From: Synergistaceae bacterium
GTDB taxonomy: Bacteria; Synergistota; Synergistia; Synergistales; Aminobacteriaceae
Assembly: GCA_017394925.1 (NCBI GenBank)
Contig: JAFPWQ010000232.1
Coordinates: 1 to 5,096, forward strand
Length of the DNA: 5,096 nt
Direction: 5' to 3'
Position 1 is the first letter of the stretch; each line of letters begins with the position of its first letter. The notes beneath the pieces were generated by a model that made no database searches, was not told the origin of the DNA, and was given only the letters and a program-made list of their open reading frames with translations. The position numbers and the translations under genes are program-made. This document shows positions 1-4,920 of the stretch, piece after piece.

Positions 1-1303
1 CGGGATTGAAGAGAGACGCAATCAGCATATACGCACCGATAATCACGAACTGCATTCCCGGTTTGATATTGCTCATGAGTTCAGGTTTTAACGTGATGAG
101 TATTCCCAGACCAAGCGAGATTAACGCAACTATGAAGGCCATGACCTTCTGCCCTGATGTTGTCTCAGGCTTAAAGTTAAAGAATGACACGAGCCATGCA
201 AGACCAATACCGAGTAACGCCGCTCTCATGGGAGTATAGCCGATGAGTAAGAACGCGATTAACCCGACAATCGGAGCAATCATGTAGAACCTGCTTAACA
301 CGTCATGCTTTGTCGGAAGGTCTTTAGGGTCAAGTCCTTTAAGGCCGGTCTTCAATGCGCTGAGTCTTACCATTAAGAATAATGCACCGTAATATAATAA
401 TGCCGGGAAAATCGCCGCAATCATCACTTCACGATACTGAATCCCTAAGAACGATGCCATAAGGAAAGCTCCCGCACCCATAATCGGAGGCATTATCTGA
501 CCGCCTGAACTCGCTACTGCCTCAACTGCTCCTGCGAAGTATGGCTCATATCCGATTTTCATCATCAATGGAATAGTGAACGTTCCTGTACCGTAGACAT
601 TCGCGACCGCTGAACCTGATATTGACCCGAAGAGGCATGAACTTAACACTGCAATTTGTGCAGGGCCTCCGGGAGTTGTTCCCGTGAACGCCTGAGCCAC
701 ACTCATGAACCAGTCCCCTGCGCCGGATTTTTCGAGAAATGCACCGAAGATTAAGAATATCATTACGTATGTAGCTGATACTCCCAGAGGCGATGAGAAT
801 ATTCCTTCGTCCGTGAGATATAACTGCTCGATGATTTCAGGATACGAGAACGGAAAGCCCTGAAGCAGTCCCGGTAACGTGTAGCCATAAAGCATATACG
901 CCGCGAAGATTGCCGCAATCAATGACAATGGAAGTCCGACAATGCGCCGTGTTCCTTCAAGCAATAGAATCACGAGTAATGAGCCGAGTACTAACTGTGC
1001 TGTAGTGAGAGGGTCTATCTGCTGTATCCTCTCAGTGATTGCCGTATAGTTGACCATCGAATATATTCCCGGTGCTGCTGCTAATACCGCAAGTATCCAG
1101 TCATAAATTGGCACTCTGTCTTTCGGTGAGCTTTTAGTCATAGGGAATAACACGAACGCTAACGGCAATACAAACGCAAGATGAATCGAACGCTGTAAAT
1201 ATGCCTCGTAATTTCCGGCTGATGCTGTGAAGAGATGAAAGACACCCATACACAGAACATAAAGATATATGAGTGTCTTTGAGAGTCCTGAAAGTTTACG
1301 CAT
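1..1303 (-). CDS. TRAP transporter fused permease (4TM/12TM), partial at the left edge
   Basis: Integral inner-membrane permease of a TRAP uptake system, in which the small (4TM) and large (12TM) subunits are fused. It would import the ligand delivered by the TAXI binding protein, driven by an ion gradient. The reading frame stays open from ATG at 1303 to the window edge (434 codons) with no stop, so the C-terminus lies outside; fused TRAP permeases are usually 600-700 aa. Hydrophobic segments recur from about residue 10. The family hallmark lies at about residues 222-283: GSISGSAVANVYGTGTFTIP, then the stretch with EAVASSGGQIMPPIMGAGAF. A LEKSGAG-type motif sits near 190-195. Residues 385-434 are hydrophobic but less familiar to me. 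The start ATG overlaps the stop of the binding-protein gene (TAATG) and has no strong Shine-Dalgarno, which suggests translational coupling in one operon. Family assignment is confident; the substrate is unknown. Confidence 0.93.
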   Translation of the reverse strand, partial: MRKLSGLSKTLIYLYVLCMGVFHLFTASAGNYEAYLQRSIHLAFVLPLAFVLFPMTKSSPKDRVPIYDWILAVLAAAPGIYSMVNYTAITERIQQIDPLTTAQLVLGSLLVILLLEGTRRIVGLPLSLIAAIFAAYMLYGYTLPGLLQGFPFSYPEIIEQLYLTDEGIFSSPLGVSATYVMIFLIFGAFLEKSGAGDWFMSVAQAFTGTTPGGPAQIAVLSSCLFGSISGSAVANVYGTGTFTIPLMMKIGYEPYFAGAVEAVASSGGQIMPPIMGAGAFLMASFLGIQYREVMIAAIFPALLYYGALFLMVRLSALKTGLKGLDPKDLPTKHDVLSRFYMIAPIVGLIAFLLIGYTPMRAALLGIGLAWLVSFFNFKPETTSGQKVMAFIVALISLGLGILITLKPELMSNIKPGMQFVIIGAYMLIASLFNP

Positions 1304-2307
1304 TACTTGTTCAGCTCACTCCAGAATTTTACGCTGCCTTCATGCGCAGGTACTTTTTCAGGAAGTGCAATCGAAGGCTCAAGCTCGGCCATGTCTTTAA
1401 CTGCCGCAACAAGTTCGTTCTTATGTTCCCATATAGCTTTGTTCAGTTCATACACTAATGATTCGGGGAGGTCTTTGCGAATCACTATGCATGTGTAATC
1501 TCCGACAACTTTAACCGGCTCTGCACCTTCAGGTACGGACTTGTAGATGCCCGGATCAATCGTGAGGGTAACTGTTCCGTATTCATTCGCAAGTTTGTCG
1601 AGTGCTTCCTGTCCTACGGGCAATAAGACAACATCAACCTGGCTCTCGATATTCATGACAGTAGACGCGATTTTTCCGATTGAGAACGCAAAGCAGTCAA
1701 GATGATTATCAGCAAGCAAATCTGCACCGCCGTCATATGATGCATACTCAACACTTCCGCCCCAGTCCTGAAATGTTTTCTTGTAATCGAATCCGTAACC
1801 CTTATCGAATAACGCCTTAATCACGAACTCTGAACTTGTGCCGGGCTTTAATGTCGCGAATCTCATCGGAAGTTTCTTTGCTATGATGTCCTCTACGGAT
1901 TTGATTCCGTTCTTTTCTGCGAAGTCCTTGCGCATGATGAAGTACGTGTACTGCGTGTAGAGGTTGCACATGATGACGGCATTGTTCACTGTGCGGCCTT
2001 TGAAGTCTGCCTCGCCTTTGAGGGCTGCACCGAGCAGAGACGTTACGGAGAAGCCTAAATCACCGCGTCTTGCATGAGCGTTAAGTATGTTCGAGACTCC
2101 TCCGCCTGATGAGCTTGTCGTCTGCGGAAGTCCTGCACCTGTCCACATCTCAGATAATGCTGTGCCCAATGCAAACCAGTTGCCGCCGGGAGGGCCTGCC
2201 ATGAATCTTAACTGATCGGGCCAGCCGGTTTTATCCTGAGCTGATGAGCATGAAACGAGCAATGCTACGATTAACACTGCGAACATGAAACGAAATGACT
2301 TCTTCAT
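1303..2307 (-). CDS. TAXI family TRAP transporter solute-binding lipoprotein
   Basis: Extracytoplasmic substrate-binding subunit of the TRAP system encoded with the downstream permease. The 334-aa product starts with a basic N-terminus (MKKSFR), a hydrophobic core, and an LVSC lipobox ending at Cys20, so it is predicted to be cleaved by signal peptidase II and lipid-anchored. The mature N-terminus carries typical TAXI features: RFMAGPPGGNWFALGTALSE (about residues 34-53), an SSGGG-VSNILNA stretch near 66-77, and a GDLGFSVTS segment near 82-90. A central GTSSEFVIKALFD stretch and a GGADLLADNHLD stretch fit the second lobe. The length is normal for the family. The start is fixed by an AGGAGT ribosome-binding site 9 nt upstream. 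TAXI proteins with known ligands bind small acids such as glutamate, but no ligand can be assigned here. The lipoprotein anchor is of interest because many TAXI proteins in Gram-negatives are soluble periplasmic proteins. Confidence 0.94.
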   Translation of the reverse strand: MKKSFRFMFAVLIVALLVSCSSAQDKTGWPDQLRFMAGPPGGNWFALGTALSEMWTGAGLPQTTSSSGGGVSNILNAHARRGDLGFSVTSLLGAALKGEADFKGRTVNNAVIMCNLYTQYTYFIMRKDFAEKNGIKSVEDIIAKKLPMRFATLKPGTSSEFVIKALFDKGYGFDYKKTFQDWGGSVEYASYDGGADLLADNHLDCFAFSIGKIASTVMNIESQVDVVLLPVGQEALDKLANEYGTVTLTIDPGIYKSVPEGAEPVKVVGDYTCIVIRKDLPESLVYELNKAIWEHKNELVAAVKDMAELEPSIALPEKVPAHEGSVKFWSELNK

Positions 2308-2316
2308 ATTAAAATC

Positions 2317-2322
2317 ACTCCT
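2317..2322 (-). promoter_or_regulatory. Ribosome-binding site of the TAXI protein gene
   Basis: AGGAGT on the minus strand, 9 nt before the ATG at 2307. It is a strong match to the Shine-Dalgarno consensus and supports the chosen start. Confidence 0.85.
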
Positions 2323-2366
2323 GTATAAAAAATTTTTGTGTGTGAAAAAGTAAATTGATGTTTAAA

Positions 2367-2375
2367 ATTTTATCA
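2367..2375 (-). promoter_or_regulatory. Possible extended -10 promoter of the TRAP operon
   Basis: On the minus strand this reads TGATAAAAT, which fits an extended -10 (TGn followed by TAAAAT). No convincing -35 lies 17 nt upstream (TTATGT, weak). Transcription from here would give a leader of about 50 nt before the TAXI gene. The region is AT-rich, so chance matches are likely and this is only a candidate. Confidence 0.3.
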
Positions 2376-2390
2376 GCAAGTGAAAGAATA

Positions 2391-2499
2391 CATAACGTGA
2401 AAATATCTTAAGAGGGTCAGATTAATATCATGCGTGATTCAAAAAAACAAGGTTATATATGCAGGCAGGGCAAAAAAATTAAAGCATCAGTGAAAAATG
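2391..2499 (+). repeat. Tandem unit A: uvrC-like leader plus degenerate uvrC 5' segment
   Basis: First unit of the array. It begins with CATAACGT and an A-rich run, followed by TATCTTAAGAGGG and ATTAATATCATG. The ATG is at 2430 and is followed directly by a copy of uvrC codons 21-38. The same leader recurs at 2500 and, in changed form, at 2608; the aligned ACGT anchors are at 2395, 2504 and 2612, spacings of 109 and 108 bp. Units A and B share CATAACGT and ATTAATATCATG exactly. The repeat is visible by eye; its origin is inferred. Confidence 0.8.
2430..2493 (+). pseudogene. uvrC N-terminal fragment, copy A (frameshifted)
   Basis: Read from ATG 2430 this gives MRDSKKQ. Skipping the single G at 2451 lets the frame continue as VIYAGRAKKLKHQ to a TGA at 2491-2493. 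The matching uvrC segment is MRDSEGK followed by VIYVGKAKKLK. By my hand alignment 13 of 18 residues and about 43 of 54 bases agree, with one base inserted. The first 12 bases and the 15 bases from GCA to AAG (2470-2484) are identical to uvrC. Without the frameshift correction the ATG gives a 24-residue ORF ending at 2504. A Shine-Dalgarno-like AAGAGGG lies upstream of it. It is too short to fold as a GIY-YIG domain, so it is a fragment or a leader peptide. Confidence 0.7.
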
Positions 2500-2607
2500 C
2501 ATAACGTTAAAATTCTTAAGGGAACGAATTAATATCATGCACATCTTGACGTATATATCATGAGAGCCTCAAAAGGCAAAGTTATATATGTATGCAGTGT
2601 AAAAAAA
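2500..2607 (+). repeat. Tandem unit B: uvrC-like leader plus degenerate uvrC 5' segment
   Basis: Second unit. The leader CATAACGT, TAAAATTCTTAAGGGA and ATTAATATCATG (ATG at 2537) parallels unit A. Unlike unit A, it has 23 extra bases (2540-2562) before the uvrC-like core, which starts at a second ATCATG (ATG at 2560). The uvrC-like core runs on into the leader of the next unit, so the unit borders are approximate. Confidence 0.78.
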
Positions 2608-2628
2608 CTAAACGTAAAAATATCTTAA
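2560..2628 (+). pseudogene. uvrC N-terminal fragment, copy B (22-codon micro-ORF)
   Basis: An intact micro-ORF from ATG 2560 to TAA 2626-2628 reads MRASKGKVIYVCSVKKLN and then VKIS. Against uvrC codons 21-38, 12 of 18 residues but only about 39 of 54 bases are identical. Five conserved residues (Arg, Val, Ile, Tyr, Leu) use different codons. After residue 18 the frame may still follow uvrC: the last sense codon TCT equals the uvrC Ser43 codon, and the TAA sits where uvrC has TAC (Tyr44). The stop overlaps the uvrC ribosome-binding site. The ATG overlaps the stop of a preceding 8-codon ORF from 2537 (ATGA). Whether it is translated is unknown. Confidence 0.68.
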
Positions 2629-2760
2629 GGGAGCAAACTAGAATCATGAATGAAAAACTATCAGCAATCATAAAAAATTTACCAGAACGTCCGGGCGTGT
2701 ATCTTATGCGTGATTCAGAAGGCAAAGTGATTTACGTAGGTAAGGCAAAAAAATTAAAGC
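2608..2760 (+). repeat. Tandem unit C: the functional uvrC start region
   Basis: Third member of the array, and the one that became or remained the real gene start. The leader ACGTAAAAATATCTTAAGGG leads to GAATCATG with the uvrC ATG at 2646. The homologous core is uvrC codons 21-38 (2706-2759). Compared with unit A, 60 extra bases encoding uvrC residues 1-20 lie between the start ATG and the core; in unit A the two ATGs are effectively merged. Confidence 0.72.
2627..2633 (+). promoter_or_regulatory. Ribosome-binding site of uvrC
   Basis: AAGGGAG, 12 nt upstream of ATG 2646. The spacing is slightly long, but it favours this start over the in-frame ATG at 2592, which has no purine-rich stretch at a suitable distance. 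Confidence 0.65.
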
Positions 2761-4091
2761 GCAGAGTGTCATCTTACTTCAGACATTCGCATTCATCACC
2801 AAGATTAAATAAACTTGTCTCACTCATTGAAGACATATCTACTATACGCACAGAGACGGAAGCAGAAGCATTAATCGTTGAGGCAAAATTGATTCGCAGG
2901 TATTCTCCCTTCTTCAACATTGAGCTTAAAATGGGAGATAAATATCCGTATGTGAAGGTAACGAATGAAGAATATCCGCGACTTGAAATAACGAGGCATA
3001 AATATAATGACGGAGCAGTATATCTTGGTCCTTTTGTTGATGCAGGGAACATACGAAACTTAATGAGATTGTCAGAGCGATATTTTCCGTTGAGAGTGTG
3101 CAGTAAGAAAATAAATCCTGATTCAAAGAAGAGGCCATGCATTGAATATACGCTTGGTCATTCAATGGGAGCATGTGCTGCTTTATGCTCAAAGTCAGAA
3201 TATCTTGAACGTGCTGCGGATATTATATTGCTATTCGAGGGAAAATCAGCAGAACTGGTTGAACGTCTTCGTGAACGCATGAATGACTCTGCAAAAAAAT
3301 TAGAGTTCGAGAAGGCCGCAAAATACCGTGATACTATTCGTGCGATCTGGAAATTAACGCGGCAGAAAATATCTTCGGCATTGCAGGAAGACTTAGACAA
3401 TGAAACATGGCATGTACTGAATCAGATTCAGGACTTGTTACACCTTCATGTGCTGCCCTGGCGGATTGACGCGTTCGATATTTCGCATACACATGGCCAT
3501 GATACTTACGGGTGCTGTGTGGTCTTTGAGCAGGGAAGACCAAGCCCGAATTTGTACAGGCGATTCAAGATACGTTCACTTGAGGACGGAGAGATAAATG
3601 ATTTTGCCTCGATGTATGAGACAGTGAAGAGGCGTTACCGTCATGTGCTGGATAATTCGGAGCCTTCACCGCAGTTAGCACTGATTGACGGTGGTTCTGG
3701 ACAATTAGAGTATGCACAGAGGGCAATTAATGAACTCGGAATGAATCTTCCCATGATTGCGCTTGCTGAACGTGAAGAGTTAATCTTTCTGCCTGAGAGT
3801 AATACTCCTTTGAGGCTTGAACGTGATGACCCTGCACTGCAATTGCTTCAGCGATTACGCGATGAGGTTCACAGGTATGCGATAACGACTCACAGACATG
3901 CGAGGGGATTGCGTGTCCGGCATTCGAGGCTTGATGATATTCATGGAATCGGGAAAAAGACAGCGGCGGAATTGCTGGTGAAGTTCGGAAGTGTGAAGAG
4001 GATTGCGGCTTTAAGTCCTGAAGAATTAATGAAAGTTCCGGGCATTGGACCTGTTACGGCAAAAAGGATTCTTGATGAACTTTGCGAATGA
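2646..4091 (+). CDS. uvrC: UvrABC system protein C, compact form lacking the interdomain region
   Basis: Nuclease subunit of cytoplasmic nucleotide excision repair, which cuts 3' and 5' of a lesion in the UvrB-DNA complex. The GIY-YIG domain lies at about residues 12-92, with GVY (17-19), YVG (30-32), Arg40, Glu79 and Asn91 in the expected catalytic places. Cys152, Cys165, Cys177 and Cys181 match the four-Cys cluster. The UVR motif (UvrB contact) is at about 203-238 (KKLEFEKAAKYRD). The RNase H-like nuclease keeps Asp278 (FDISH), Asp319 (NDF), Asp348 (LIDGG) and His409 (DEVHR). Two helix-hairpin-helix motifs end the protein (DIHGIG, KVPGIGP). At 481 aa it is about 115-130 residues shorter than typical UvrC; the gap lies between the UVR motif and FDISH. 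The start at 2646 is chosen for its ribosome-binding site and because UvrC normally begins about 10 residues before LPxxPGVY; an ATG at 2592 would add 18 basic residues. All catalytic residues are retained, so it is probably active. Confidence 0.95.
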   Translation: MNEKLSAIIKNLPERPGVYLMRDSEGKVIYVGKAKKLKRRVSSYFRHSHSSPRLNKLVSLIEDISTIRTETEAEALIVEAKLIRRYSPFFNIELKMGDKYPYVKVTNEEYPRLEITRHKYNDGAVYLGPFVDAGNIRNLMRLSERYFPLRVCSKKINPDSKKRPCIEYTLGHSMGACAALCSKSEYLERAADIILLFEGKSAELVERLRERMNDSAKKLEFEKAAKYRDTIRAIWKLTRQKISSALQEDLDNETWHVLNQIQDLLHLHVLPWRIDAFDISHTHGHDTYGCCVVFEQGRPSPNLYRRFKIRSLEDGEINDFASMYETVKRRYRHVLDNSEPSPQLALIDGGSGQLEYAQRAINELGMNLPMIALAEREELIFLPESNTPLRLERDDPALQLLQRLRDEVHRYAITTHRHARGLRVRHSRLDDIHGIGKKTAAELLVKFGSVKRIAALSPEELMKVPGIGPVTAKRILDELCE

Positions 4092-4096
4092 TTACA

Positions 4097-4105
4097 TGCT
4101 ATAAT
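4097..4105 (+). promoter_or_regulatory. Extended -10 promoter for the glycosyltransferase gene
   Basis: TGCTATAAT is a perfect extended -10 (TGn plus TATAAT), six bases after the uvrC stop. No good -35 stands at 17 nt; TTGATG at 4072 is 22 nt away. Extended -10 promoters can work without one. Transcription would begin near 4112, giving a leader of under 30 nt, and would let the glycosyltransferase and its neighbour be expressed apart from uvrC. Confidence 0.55.
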
Positions 4106-4122
4106 TCACGAAACAATTCATG

Positions 4123-4129
4123 AAAGGAG
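4123..4129 (+). promoter_or_regulatory. Ribosome-binding site deciding the TTG start
   Basis: AAAGGAG. It lies 9 nt from the TTG at 4139 but only 3 nt from the TTG at 4133, so 4139 is the better start. No ATG in this frame is usable near the beginning of the conserved domain. Confidence 0.7.
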
Positions 4130-4138
4130 ACATTGACA

Positions 4139-4918
4139 TTGCAAGAACTAACTGTGTATAATACTCATAACTCACAAATCACAGCTCACACGCCTTCACT
4201 TTACATCATAATTCCCGCCTACAATGAATCAATAAATATATCACACATAATCGAAGAATGGTATCCCGTCATTGAGAGTCATAATGCAAATGATTCATCG
4301 CGCCTCGTAGTGATTGATGACGGAAGCAAAGATAACACACTTTCGATTCTCAAAGACTTATCACGCACACACAAACTTCTTCATGTAATCGCGAAAGAAA
4401 ACGGCGGTCATGGTTCAGCAGTTCTTGCCGGTTACAGATACGCGATTGAGAACAAAGCAGATTATATTTTCCAGACGGACTCAGATGGTCAGACTTTGGC
4501 CTCAGAGTTTGAATCGTTCTGGGAATTACGCAATGATTATGACGCTGTGATTGGCACAAGACCTTCGCGCGGAGACGGAGCATCGAGAAAATTTGTTGAG
4601 AAGGTTTTATGCTTTATTCTGCGAATCATTTTCGGTGTTAAAGTTCCTGATGCAAATGCGCCCTTCAGATTAATTAAACGTGAGCTTGTCGCAAAATATA
4701 TCACGAAGCTGCCTAATGATTTCAATCTTCCCAATGCAATGCTGACTACTTACTTCGCATATTTTCACGAACGAATCGCATTCAGGGAAATAACCTTCAG
4801 GCCAAGACAGGGCGGTGTGAATTCAATCAATATAAGAAAAATCATAACAATTGGCATAAAAGCAGTAAAAGATTTTATGCAGTTCAGGAAAAACATGAAA
4901 AGGATTCAGGAGGCTTAA
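4139..4918 (+). CDS. Family 2 glycosyltransferase, dolichyl-phosphate mannose synthase-like
   Basis: A 259-aa GT-A fold glycosyltransferase, probably transferring a sugar from a nucleotide donor to polyprenyl phosphate or another envelope acceptor on the cytoplasmic face of the membrane. Residues 21-30 (LYIIIPAYNE) form the first strand. The donor-binding aspartates are in VVIDDGS (Asp60, Asp61), and the metal-binding DxD is DSD at 114-116 in FQTDSDGQ. GGHGSAVLAGYRYA (89-102), the basic loop GTRPSRGDG (139-147) and DANAPFRLIKREL (171-183) are characteristic of DPM1-like enzymes. There is no clear C-terminal transmembrane pair, unlike GtrB/ArnC-type enzymes, and the C-terminus is basic. It starts with TTG (see the ribosome-binding site) and overlaps no neighbour. 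A membrane protein starts 2 nt after its stop, so the pair likely forms an operon in which the sugar-lipid product is used. The exact donor and acceptor are not identifiable. Confidence 0.88.
   Translation: MQELTVYNTHNSQITAHTPSLYIIIPAYNESINISHIIEEWYPVIESHNANDSSRLVVIDDGSKDNTLSILKDLSRTHKLLHVIAKENGGHGSAVLAGYRYAIENKADYIFQTDSDGQTLASEFESFWELRNDYDAVIGTRPSRGDGASRKFVEKVLCFILRIIFGVKVPDANAPFRLIKRELVAKYITKLPNDFNLPNAMLTTYFAYFHERIAFREITFRPRQGGVNSINIRKIITIGIKAVKDFMQFRKNMKRIQEA
4908..4913 (+). promoter_or_regulatory. Ribosome-binding site of the downstream membrane protein gene
   Basis: AGGAGG, a perfect Shine-Dalgarno 7 nt before ATG 4921, lying inside the last codons of the glycosyltransferase gene. This supports a real gene start despite the truncation. 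Confidence 0.85.
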
Positions 4919-4920
4919 TC

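Larger units (their letters stand above)
2308..2645. other. Divergent intergenic region between the TRAP operon and uvrC
   Basis: These 338 bases contain no normal-length gene. The left 80 bases (2308-2390) are AT-rich and hold the ribosome-binding site and possible promoter of the minus-strand operon. From about 2391 to the uvrC start the DNA consists of imperfect tandem units of 108-109 bp that resemble the uvrC translation start region and early uvrC codons (described separately). I saw no strong inverted repeat with a T-run, hence no terminator, and no clear consensus promoter for uvrC. Confidence 0.8.

Noticed and set aside
6..239. Plus-strand 77-codon ORF
   Set aside because: It lies antisense inside the TRAP permease gene, which has clear family motifs, and has no recognisable product.
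1273..1498. Two overlapping plus-strand ORFs of 61 and 63 codons
   Set aside because: Both are antisense to the end of the TAXI binding-protein gene and the start of the permease gene, with no ribosome-binding site or recognisable motif.
2546..2590. TTGACG followed by TTATATATG as a uvrC promoter
   Set aside because: TTGACG looks like a -35, but the nearest TATATA-like hexamer is about 30 nt away, and the TTATATATG comes from the uvrC-like Val-Ile-Tyr codons.
2592..2645. In-frame upstream ATG giving an 18-residue basic extension of UvrC
   Set aside because: These codons lie in the uvrC-like fragment of unit B read in another frame, lack a suitable ribosome-binding site, and extend beyond the usual UvrC N-terminus.
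2391..2645. CRISPR array
   Set aside because: The units are only three, imperfect, about 108 bp in period, and show coding similarity to uvrC; there are no short identical repeats with unique spacers.
2774..3543. Several minus-strand ORFs of 69-122 codons
   Set aside because: They are antisense shadows of uvrC, whose protein is conserved over the same span.
4106..4123. Terminator after uvrC built on the ATTCACGAA / ATTCATGAA pair
   Set aside because: The two are direct, not inverted, repeats; TTCATGAA is only a short palindrome and no T-run follows.
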